NCBI RefSeq assembly: GCF_011601315.1
Contig: NZ_JAAORA010000002.1
Span: 186,001 to 250,000 of the forward strand
Direction: 5' to 3'
Length of the DNA: 64,000 bases
Source: Candidatus Chlorobium masyuteum
Lineage (GTDB): Bacteria; Bacteroidota; Chlorobiia; Chlorobiales; Chlorobiaceae
Shown here: in pieces, positions 7,555-14,664 of the stretch
Numbering within the stretch: position 1 is the stretch's first letter
Layout: each line of letters starts with the position of its first letter
Made by a program: the position numbers and the translations under genes
Notes under the pieces: generated by a model
Databases searched by the model: none
Seen by the model: the letters and a program-made list of their open reading frames with translations, nothing else
Told to the model about the DNA's origin: nothing

Positions 7555-8052
7555 ATGGGCACGCGCAACACACAGAATCCTTGCGCCACAGAAGAGCGCA
7601 CAACTACAGACAGTTTGGAGCGGGAACGTAGAGCGGATGAGGCTCTTGTTGCTGCATGGCAACAGCTGAATAGCGAGCCAGTGCGACAGATGGTTTCTGC
7701 GAGGGATTTCTCCGCGATCAGGAACAGGCTTACCATAGGCCAATGGCCCGAGGACATACTCGGCAATCTTTCCAGTCCGGAAAAGACGACCTTCGAACGA
7801 TATGCGAAGGCAGTCTACAACGCTCGTAAAGCTTTGGATGAAGCCAGAGAGGCAGCCTCTCAGGACAAAGCTGCGTTTATCGAGTGCAAACGTACCCCCG
7901 AGTATCGCGCATGGGTGAACTCCCAGGCCCAGGGCAACGGCGGTTCAGGCAGTGGTAAACGTTGTGGGGCACCCCGTGTCGGGCATGGAAATGAGGGTAG
8001 CCCATGCATGGTCTTGCTCGGAAAGGACGGGACCTGCCAATACCATGGATAA
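7555..8052 (+). CDS. Unknown protein with C-terminal Cys/His cluster
   Basis: This 165-aa protein has the best ribosome site of the region (AAAGGAGG at 7542-7549, 5 bases before the ATG). The N-terminal 120 residues are charged and helical, with likely coiled-coil stretches (SLERERRADEALVAAWQQ, YNARKALDEAREAASQDK). A Gly/Ser linker follows (GNGGSGSGK). The tail RCGAPRVGHGNEGSPC ... GTCQYHG carries three cysteines and two histidines spaced like a small zinc-binding module. No signal peptide or membrane segment. I do not recognise the family; a nucleic-acid-related role is possible but unproven. Confidence 0.6.
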   Translation: MGTRNTQNPCATEERTTTDSLERERRADEALVAAWQQLNSEPVRQMVSARDFSAIRNRLTIGQWPEDILGNLSSPEKTTFERYAKAVYNARKALDEAREAASQDKAAFIECKRTPEYRAWVNSQAQGNGGSGSGKRCGAPRVGHGNEGSPCMVLLGKDGTCQYHG

Positions 8053-8170
8053 ACACCGGTCGGAGACGTGATTGTGCGATCTTGGCCAACGAACCACAGG
8101 GCATGCCGCCGACGGTTTACGCCCGCAGTTGAAAATGTTCGTTTCGCGCCCATAAAAGCCACAGAGGAAC

Positions 8171-8854
8171 ATGATGCATGCAAATAACAGTTTGAATGTG
8201 GTCAAGCGAATCGGGACCGGCCTCTCCTTTATCATTTTTCCGATCGTGTTCGTCTTTGCCTTTTCAGTTCATCCGGGTTTGCTGCACCCTCACCTGCTTG
8301 GTCCATCGGAACTTATCCTGAGAGCGCGCGGGGATGGCTTGCTTCAGTTTGCTCATGCCCTGGTAACAATCAATACATCTCTTCTCATAGTTGCCGCGCT
8401 GCACTTTATAAAGCTTCTCGATCACAGCTCCGTAGCGTGGGCGGGGTTTATTGGGGGCGTACTGGCGGTATTGGGCTCAGTGGCGCTGGCCGCCGACAAA
8501 GGGGCTCTATGTCTCACCATGAGCGCTCTTGACAAGCTCCCAGATGCCGAGTTCGCCAGCATGATGCCGGGTCTGCTGCTCATGTTTTCCAAAAGTGGTT
8601 GGCTCGTCCTGCTCTGGGGAATAATGCTGCTGCCCATCGGGTTTGGTATTCAGGCCATAGCCCTGCTCCGAAGCAGATCCCTTTCGCGCTGGCAGAGCCT
8701 TCTCTTTCTGGTCGGAGTTCTCCTGATCGGAACTCCTGACGGCGTTGAAGTCGTCAACCTCGCAGCTGCACTCCTGCTGACAATCGCATTTGCTCCCTAT
8801 GGCATCCAGATCATCCGGAGAGCTTTAAACCCGGCACCTGCCGACGAGAATTGA
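8171..8854 (+). CDS. Multipass membrane protein, unknown function
   Basis: This 227-aa protein begins at either of two adjacent ATGs (8171 or 8174), with GAGG just upstream. It has six likely membrane helices: about 15-33, 58-79, 87-106, 131-156, 167-183 and 190-212. Polar loops carry HPGLLHPH (33-40) and DKGALCL (near 109-115). No catalytic motif is recognised. The even hydrophobicity and lack of partners suggest a DUF-type transporter-like or sensor membrane protein, but this is a guess. It is the last gene before the AT-rich island. Confidence 0.6.
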   Translation: MMHANNSLNVVKRIGTGLSFIIFPIVFVFAFSVHPGLLHPHLLGPSELILRARGDGLLQFAHALVTINTSLLIVAALHFIKLLDHSSVAWAGFIGGVLAVLGSVALAADKGALCLTMSALDKLPDAEFASMMPGLLLMFSKSGWLVLLWGIMLLPIGFGIQAIALLRSRSLSRWQSLLFLVGVLLIGTPDGVEVVNLAAALLLTIAFAPYGIQIIRRALNPAPADEN

Positions 8855-9388
8855 GAACTATTTAAACTTGCGACAGCAGTTTAGTATTCCATCGTTATCC
8901 GGTACCCAAGTAAGCCGGTGAAGAAAAAATAATAACACACCGACTGAGCCAGAAAAACAGATAAAGCCTTATCATATTGAAATTTAAGCAAGCTTTTTTA
9001 CTTGATATTTTAACGCTTCTCACTCATGAAGTAAACAAATAAATCAGGAAAGAGGATTGGAAAATGTCAGCCATATTTTTTGATTGAAAATTATATGGAT
9101 AATTGCTATACTTAATTATTACATCAAATTATTCTGTGTTTGATTGAATGTAACCTTTCAACTTAAAGCACATGATGCCATCATCCCTCCCTCCATCAAT
9201 ACCTTGAATTCTGATTTGTATCGATCCTGTCGCAGGCTTTGTTGATCAGCAGTATCAGCTGTACTTTATCCAGCTATGCAAGTTCCTGATCATTCCGGAT
9301 ATCAGTGTTTTCTGGTAGTTCAAAGCATAAGTTCTGGTGATATAATTTAGAATGAATTCAGCTCAATAAGTAAAAAGGAGAATCAGGA
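8855..9388. other. AT-rich gap before the membrane-protein module
   Basis: This 534-base gap has no reading frame with coding character. Composition shifts from mixed to strongly AT-rich near 8930-9120, marking the left edge of an island. A promoter for the next gene lies at its end (9338-9346). Nothing else was identified. Confidence 0.5.
9319..9346 (+). promoter_or_regulatory. Extended -10 promoter for the AT-rich module
   Basis: TGATATAAT at 9338-9346 is a perfect extended -10 element (TGnTATAAT). A weak TTCAAA at 9319-9324 could serve as -35. Transcription would start near 9353, about 36 bases before the ATG of the first membrane protein. Confidence 0.5.
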
Positions 9389-9871
9389 ATGACCGATATA
9401 CATGAGATTATGCACAATGATAATAAAAGTGATTTAGGAAATTATAGAGGTAGTATCTTGATGAGATTTCCGAAAATATTTGTGTTGTTAGCTATCGGTT
9501 TATTCGTGTTTTCACTCACACAAGATTGTTATTACACTAATAAGTACTTTCAGTCAGGTCTTGATGGTTGGGAATTATTATTGATTGGCTGGCTTGGTAT
9601 TTTTTATGGCTATTTCACATGGCTTGCAAATCCGGTTATATTGATAAGTTGGATTTTTGCGGTAACGAGACAATTTCGCATTGGCTTAATCGTTGCAACA
9701 GGATCTATGTTGATTATGTTAAGTTTTCTTTTCCATAAATCAATTGTGATAAATGAGGCACCAACGTATTCAAAGATATTTGGATATGGACTTGGGTACT
9801 GGTTATGGATTGTTAGCGCTGGTTTTTCAATTATAGCCAATTTATGTAGAGTGATGCGAGGCTTGAATTAA
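9389..9871 (+). CDS. Four-helix membrane protein, paralogue 1
   Basis: This 160-aa protein has an AGGA ribosome site and GGAG slightly further up. Four membrane helices are likely: about 28-44, 63-92 (long, possibly two short helices broken by ANP), 98-115 and 137-152. Signature stretches GWLGIFYGYFTWLANP and GYGLGYWLW are shared with the next gene, so the two are paralogues. I do not recognise the family. The gene uses many AT-rich codons, unlike its neighbours outside the island, which suggests transfer. Confidence 0.65.
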   Translation: MTDIHEIMHNDNKSDLGNYRGSILMRFPKIFVLLAIGLFVFSLTQDCYYTNKYFQSGLDGWELLLIGWLGIFYGYFTWLANPVILISWIFAVTRQFRIGLIVATGSMLIMLSFLFHKSIVINEAPTYSKIFGYGLGYWLWIVSAGFSIIANLCRVMRGLN

Positions 9872-10096
9872 GATTTGAACGTTACTTGAATGAGTTTTTG
9901 CGTTGAATTCTTTTATATATTTATGAAAATCGTCAAAATAATTGATTTAATAACCAATCTTAATTAAGGTTGTTTTGTGTGATGGTACTACTGATAAACT
10001 TGATGGTAAAAATAGTCAGTTGATTATCATAAATGTTAGTATTTATGTTCATGAATATGACAGGTTAGGAATTAATAATGGTGTTTCAACTTCATT

Positions 10097-10567
10097 ATGA
10101 GAAAATATTATTCACAAAAATATATTTACTCTTCAATTCCATTTATTTGTTTTGTATGTAGTATTTTTCTGTATTCGGTTTCATTGTCACAAGATTCCAT
10201 TTATTTGGAGGGTGGTCAGCAAAATACATCAGGACTTTTCTTGTTATTATTTGGTTGGATTGGATTATTGATTGGGTATTATGCTTGGATTGCCAATCCA
10301 TTGTTGCTGGTTAGCTGGCTTTCGTTTTTGTTTAATAATTTCCCAATAGGCTCCATGGCGTCTATAGGATCTGTTGTGTTTGTGTTCAGTGTTCTAATGA
10401 TTAATACAATGCCATCAATTGAAACTTCGATAAAATATCAAATTACTGGTTATGGTCCCGGCTACTGGTTGTGGGTTGCCAGTGCTGTTTGTTCTGTTGC
10501 AGCTAATTTGATTGCTTTAGGGAGTTGGTGGCGATGTATAGGGCTAATGAAAAGGGATATAAAGTGA
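10097..10567 (+). CDS. Four-helix membrane protein, paralogue 2
   Basis: This 156-aa protein has the same layout as the previous gene: a helix near 12-30, GWIGLLIGYYAWIANP (52-67), a helix near 84-101, and GYGPGYWLWVASAVCSVAAN near 120-139. The shared motifs are YxxWxANP and GYGxGYWLW. No clear ribosome site is seen. Its stop codon overlaps the next start by one base (TGATG), so the two are probably translationally coupled. Function unknown. AT-rich. Confidence 0.6.
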   Translation: MRKYYSQKYIYSSIPFICFVCSIFLYSVSLSQDSIYLEGGQQNTSGLFLLLFGWIGLLIGYYAWIANPLLLVSWLSFLFNNFPIGSMASIGSVVFVFSVLMINTMPSIETSIKYQITGYGPGYWLWVASAVCSVAANLIALGSWWRCIGLMKRDIK

Positions 10568-11133
10568 TGCTGCTGAGTTTTATAGATATAGGGAAAGATA
10601 AAACCCATATTTCTTTTTTTAAGATGATATTGTGCGTTGTGATGGCATTCGTTAGTGTTTCTTTATTATCCTCTTGTAAATTGAAGTTGTTGCCAGTTGA
10701 GCGGGACGACTTTTCTGTATTAGGCAAAGATATATTTTCTGACTTTATACGGTATGGTCGGTATGAACGGGGAGATGCAACTCTTGGGAGATCAGTCGGC
10801 GTATCCATGATTGATACGGATAAGATAGCTGGTTTATCGCGTGTTTATTTTTTAGGAAAAACAAAAAATGAAATAATTGAAATATTTCAGCTAAATGGAG
10901 GTGAGTGTTCCGATGTTAGAAGACAAGTTAATAAGTTGCGATGTAAAGTCAGGCGTAAATGGAAACTAAAAAATGTTGGCGCAACATTTGATACTAAGTA
11001 CTGGCCTGAACCTGCTGTTGTTTTGCTGTATACATTTACATTATCACCGGATTTAAATGTAACTGATTTAAATGTTTTGGTTGTTGATGTTACCAAACCG
11101 AAAGTGATTATTGAAAGGCCTTCCAATAAATAA
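10567..11133 (+). CDS. Putative lipoprotein coupled to the membrane paralogues
   Basis: This is a 188-aa protein from the ATG at 10567, chosen because it overlaps the preceding TGA by one base; an ATG 42 bases further upstream (10525) would overlap the membrane gene more deeply. A hydrophobic segment (MILCVVMAFVSVSL, about 20-33) ends in the lipobox-like LLSSC, so C37 may be lipidated. The rest is mixed alpha/beta with two cysteines (ECSDVRRQVNKLRC) that could form a disulfide. No family recognised. Coupling suggests it works with the membrane protein before it. Confidence 0.6.
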   Translation: MLLSFIDIGKDKTHISFFKMILCVVMAFVSVSLLSSCKLKLLPVERDDFSVLGKDIFSDFIRYGRYERGDATLGRSVGVSMIDTDKIAGLSRVYFLGKTKNEIIEIFQLNGGECSDVRRQVNKLRCKVRRKWKLKNVGATFDTKYWPEPAVVLLYTFTLSPDLNVTDLNVLVVDVTKPKVIIERPSNK

Positions 11134-11290
11134 GTTATAAATGGAGTTGTGAGTGAATGATTTAAATTCAAATGTTTGTGGCGGGGAGGATGTGGGCGGT
11201 TGACAACTATCTCAAGATGCACCAGCAGGTCCAGCGCTATCTGGTTTCCGTGCAAGTTTGGGTGAAGAAGGGGGAATGGTTAAACGCTTT

Positions 11291-11803
11291 TCATCCCTGC
11301 TGTATTTTCCATGGAATCCTGTTGCTTCCACGCAGCGCGATTGGCAGTAAGAGGATGAAAAAGAAGATGTCGCGTACAATCGGACCAATACCGATCTCCT
11401 CTTTCAGTCCGTACCATTGCGAAAGAAACTCGAAGCAGCCGCAATCATGATCGAGTCCCCTCATTACATTGTAAGTCATGGCAGCGATGAAGATCGCCAT
11501 CATGCAGAGCATGACCGAGGAGCTGAACCGCGAAAAGAGGTCGAGGAGAAGCATGGTGCCGCAGAGCAGTTCACAAAGTGAGAGGAGGAGTGCCGCGGCG
11601 GGGATGAGGAGTGAAGGGAGAATCTGGTATTCCGCTATGACAAGCGCGAAATAGTTCAGGTCCAGGAGTTTTTCTCCACCCGAAAGGATGAATAACGCAC
11701 CGAGTATCAACCTCAGGGCTGTAATCAATACGGATGGAAAGCCAATACTGGCCATAGGTGTTTTTGTGTTTCCTTGTTTACCCTCAGTAAGGTTCTGCTT
11801 CAA
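11291..11803 (-). CDS. MauE/DoxX-like redox membrane protein
   Basis: This 170-aa protein is of the MauE (DoxX-like) family, with four membrane helices (about 24-42, 58-80, 88-108, 135-155). It has a HDCGCF motif near residues 119-124 whose CGC pair is the family's presumed redox site. MauE proteins support disulfide formation in periplasmic proteins. Start: a TTG at 11803, with GAAGGA nine bases upstream inside the end of the previous gene; the first internal ATG (11755) has no ribosome site. It lies 6 bases after a periplasmic rhodanese gene, so the pair is an operon. Confidence 0.75.
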   Translation of the reverse strand: MKQNLTEGKQGNTKTPMASIGFPSVLITALRLILGALFILSGGEKLLDLNYFALVIAEYQILPSLLIPAAALLLSLCELLCGTMLLLDLFSRFSSSVMLCMMAIFIAAMTYNVMRGLDHDCGCFEFLSQWYGLKEEIGIGPIVRDIFFFILLLPIALRGSNRIPWKIQQG

Positions 11804-11809
11804 AGAAGC

Positions 11810-12268
11810 TTATCCTTCAACGGGGAAGCGGGCTTGAGACCATTCGATGAGACCGCCTGAAAAAACCCTGACATTCCTGTAACCGTTTTTCCTGAGCTTT
11901 TTGGCAACATGCCGGGCTTTGCCGCAATTGACCTCAGCGCAATAGACCACAATAGGGGTTTCAAGGGCCTGTTTTTTTCTGAAATCAGGGTACTGCTCGT
12001 CAAATCTGCTGGAAGAAAGAGAAGTGGCTCCTTTTATATGCAATTTGTAATATGCATACTCGGAACGAGCATCAACAAAGCATGCCGAATGCGTGTCAAA
12101 AATGGCTTTCGTGGCTGCGAGAGTGAGTTCGCCGCTCTCTTCTTTCGCAAGCGCTGACGGTGCTGCTGCATGAAGAGGCGACAGGGCAGGCGATACGATT
12201 GAAAGCAAAAGAATCGAAGCGACAAGCGTTCCCTGTAATAGTTTTCCAGGCATAGTGCTGAACGGCAT
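11810..12268 (-). CDS. Periplasmic rhodanese-like sulfurtransferase
   Basis: This is a 152-aa protein with a signal sequence (hydrophobic 12-33, then PLHAAAP). A single rhodanese domain follows: FVDARSEYAYYKLHIKGA (64-81), then VVYCAEVNCGKA with the active-site cysteine at C110, and a closing GGLIEWSQARFP. The active loop CAEVNC carries a second cysteine. It is expected to transfer sulfur or handle persulfides in the periplasm. An alternative start lies at 12253. The MauE-like gene follows within 6 bases, suggesting a joint thiol/disulfide function. Confidence 0.8.
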   Translation of the reverse strand: MPFSTMPGKLLQGTLVASILLLSIVSPALSPLHAAAPSALAKEESGELTLAATKAIFDTHSACFVDARSEYAYYKLHIKGATSLSSSRFDEQYPDFRKKQALETPIVVYCAEVNCGKARHVAKKLRKNGYRNVRVFSGGLIEWSQARFPVEG

Positions 12269-12311
12269 GGTTATTTTTGTTTGACCGTCAGGGCGTCACC
12301 ACGGTTACGAT

Positions 12312-12336
12312 ACCCCAACCCTCGCAGGGCCGGGGT
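12312..12336 (-). terminator. Strand-specific hairpin between barrel and rhodanese genes
   Basis: On the minus-strand RNA, ACCCCGGCCCU pairs with AGGGUUGGGGU around a GCG loop: 11 bp including two G-U pairs. On the plus strand those positions become A-C mismatches, so the structure favours minus-strand RNA. It lies 17 bases after the barrel gene's stop. There is no U-run, so termination may be partial. Confidence 0.45.
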
Positions 12337-12352
12337 AATTCCATTCATGCGT

Positions 12353-13027
12353 TTAGAACCCGTAGCGTACCCCGAGCAGGATATTACTTGTTGAAATATC
12401 GACTACCCGGTCAGCCGCAAATCCTTCTGCGTTTGACGCTGCAAAATAGCGGTACTCAAGGTCTATCGTGACGTTATCAGTTGCTTTAACGCCGACACCT
12501 GCGCCGACCTGCCATGCAAAAACGCCATTGGATGTGCCGGTTACCGTTACCCCGGTAGCATCAGCAGGATACTTCTCTTTATTCTGAATATTTGCCATGC
12601 CGATACCCGCCATCACGAAAGGAGAGATTTTGCTCTCAGCATTGAAATCCGCGAATCCATTAACCATATATGATTGAATGGAGTAGGTCCATTTTTCATC
12701 GCCGGATTCCGGTGTGCTGGTTAGGCCGTTATTTACGCCGTAACCCGTGCCCTTCAGGGTGAACTGGTCAACCTGGTTTGACTGATATCCAGCTGCGGCT
12801 TCAACACGGATTCTTCCTGTTTTGATGCCGAATGCCCCTTCAACTGCGGCACCGGTATGCATTTTATCGGTCTCAACCTTATCCTGCGCCGTAAATCTAT
12901 ACTCGACATTGTTCATCAGTCCAACGCCACCGGAAGCCCGGACGTAAGGAGTCACTGCTGATGCTGTAGGAGTAGCCGAAAGCATACCAGCACCCAAAAG
13001 TGATACAATGAGAACTCTCTTTTTCAT
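12353..13027 (-). CDS. Outer-membrane beta-barrel protein
   Basis: This is a 224-aa protein from the ATG at 13027; the open frame extends further upstream but overlaps guaA. Residues 1-23 form a signal peptide (MKKRVLIVSLLGAGM ... TASA). The mature part alternates polar and hydrophobic residues in strands, with glycine and aromatic belts (YVRASGGVGLMNNVEYRF; VTIDLEYRYFAAS). It ends ILLGVRYGF, with the terminal phenylalanine expected by the BAM complex. It fits the OmpA/Opa-like eight-strand barrel families. The ligand is unknown. It follows guaA by 61 bases on the same strand. Confidence 0.75.
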   Translation of the reverse strand: MKKRVLIVSLLGAGMLSATPTASAVTPYVRASGGVGLMNNVEYRFTAQDKVETDKMHTGAAVEGAFGIKTGRIRVEAAAGYQSNQVDQFTLKGTGYGVNNGLTSTPESGDEKWTYSIQSYMVNGFADFNAESKISPFVMAGIGMANIQNKEKYPADATGVTVTGTSNGVFAWQVGAGVGVKATDNVTIDLEYRYFAASNAEGFAADRVVDISTSNILLGVRYGF

Positions 13028-13088
13028 GGTTTTTCTGTTTTCGTTGGGGAAAAAATACGTACTCCCGAGCCGAACACTTCTATAACCA

Positions 13089-14630
13089 TCACTCCCACTC
13101 AATCGTTGCAGGGGGTTTAGAGGAGATGTCGTATGCCACCCGGTTGATACCGCGCACTTCATTGATGATTCGGTTGGAAACACGGGCAAGGAAATCATGC
13201 GGCAGTTGCGCCCAGTCGGCAGTCATGCCATCCGTTGATTCGACAGCCCGGAGTGCCAGAACATTTTCGTAGGTGCGCTTGTCGCCCATGACGCCGACCG
13301 ACTGCACCGGAAGCAGCACGGAGAATGCCTGCCATACCTGCTGGTAGAGGCCGCTGGATTTCAGCTCCTCGATATATACCTCGTCAGCTTCACGGAGGAT
13401 GTCGAGCCGCTCACGGGTGAGCGAGCCGAGCACCCTTACGGCAAGGCCGGGGCCGGGAAAGGGGTGGCGCATCAGGATATCCTCGGCGATGCCGAGTTCA
13501 CGTCCAACGGCACGAACCTCATCCTTGAAGAGCTCGCGCAACGGTTCGATAAGCTTCAGTTTCATCCGTTTCGGCAGACCGCCGACATTGTGGTGCGACT
13601 TGATGGTTTCCGACGGACCTTTGACGCTTACACTCTCAATGACGTCAGGATAGAGGGTTCCCTGCACCAGGAACTTCTCCTGATTCATATGCTCTTCGAA
13701 GACCTGGATAAAGGTTCTTCCGATGATTTTGCGCTTCTTTTCCGGAGAGGCGACACTTTTCAGGCGATTGAGGAAGAGATCAGAAGCATCGGCCAGGGTG
13801 ACCCTGAGCCCGAGCGGCTTGAGGAAGCTCATCACCTTTTCCGCTTCATTTTTTCTCAACAGGCCGTTATCGACAAAGACGCAGTGGAGCTGTTTGCCGA
13901 TGGCCCGGCTTACAAGCACTGCTGCTACCGTTGAATCGACACCGCCGCTGATGCCGCAGATGACGGTCTCCTTGCCCGCTTTCTGGCGGATATCCTCAAT
14001 CTGATGTTCGATAAAGCTTTTTGATGACCAGTCCGGCTTGATGCCGGCAATATCAATCAGGAAATTGGAGAGCAGCAGCTTGCCGTAGAGGCTGTGCTGC
14101 ACCTCCGGATGAAACTGCAACGCATAGATTTTAAGCGCACCCTTGCTTCCGGAGCTTTCAAACGCGCACATCTCGGAGTTTTCGCTGCTTGCTGTTACCC
14201 TGAACCCTTCCGGCAGGTTGACAACCTTGTCGCCATGGCTCATCCAGACATCGGAATCGGGAATGTTGCGAAAGAGCATACTTTCGTGATTATCGTCGCG
14301 CCTGACCAGGATTTTGGCCCGTCCGAACTCCTGCTTCAGTGAGCTGGCAACCTTTCCGCCGAAATGTTTAGCAATGGCCTGCAAGCCGTAGCAGATGCCG
14401 AGTATGGGGATGCCGAGTGAAAAGATGCCGTCATGAGGCAGTATGGCGTTTTCATCATAGACGCTGGTCGGCCCGCCCGAAAGAATGATTGCCGAGGGGT
14501 TGTGCTCCCTGATGGTTTCAGGGGTTGTGTTATAGGGGAGAATTTCAGAATAGATACCCAGTTCACGTGTGCGACGGGCGATCAACTGGGTGTATTGCGA
14601 CCCGAAATCAAGTACTAATACCGATTGCAT
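13089..14630 (-). CDS. guaA: GMP synthase (glutamine-hydrolysing)
   Basis: This 513-aa, full-length GMP synthase converts XMP to GMP with glutamine and ATP in the cytoplasm. The N-terminal class I amidotransferase has the nucleophile C80 in GICYGLQ and H174/E176 in FHPE. The ATP pyrophosphatase domain has the P-loop SGGVDS at 228-233. The C-terminal dimerisation domain includes [14 protein letters not shown] and ends KPPATIEWE, the conserved XMP-binding tail. It starts 34 bases after a penicillin-binding protein gene on the same strand. Confidence 0.97.
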   Translation of the reverse strand: MQSVLVLDFGSQYTQLIARRTRELGIYSEILPYNTTPETIREHNPSAIILSGGPTSVYDENAILPHDGIFSLGIPILGICYGLQAIAKHFGGKVASSLKQEFGRAKILVRRDDNHESMLFRNIPDSDVWMSHGDKVVNLPEGFRVTASSENSEMCAFESSGSKGALKIYALQFHPEVQHSLYGKLLLSNFLIDIAGIKPDWSSKSFIEHQIEDIRQKAGKETVICGISGGVDSTVAAVLVSRAIGKQLHCVFVDNGLLRKNEAEKVMSFLKPLGLRVTLADASDLFLNRLKSVASPEKKRKIIGRTFIQVFEEHMNQEKFLVQGTLYPDVIESVSVKGPSETIKSHHNVGGLPKRMKLKLIEPLRELFKDEVRAVGRELGIAEDILMRHPFPGPGLAVRVLGSLTRERLDILREADEVYIEELKSSGLYQQVWQAFSVLLPVQSVGVMGDKRTYENVLALRAVESTDGMTADWAQLPHDFLARVSNRIINEVRGINRVAYDISSKPPATIEWE

Positions 14631-14664
14631 AAAAAAACGGTTGTGTTTTAGGTGAACGGGGAGA

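Noticed and set aside
542-8854. attC recombination sites of an integron
   Set aside because: I looked for paired RYYYAAC and GTTRRRY boxes around every gap. GCCCAAC and GTTGAAT words occur, but spacing and pairing are wrong, and the 7325 hairpin has its GTT/AAC arms in the wrong order. No integrase is in view.
9872-10096. Possible small gene between the two membrane paralogues
   Set aside because: Short frames only, no start with a ribosome site, strongly AT-rich composition; I see no coding signal.
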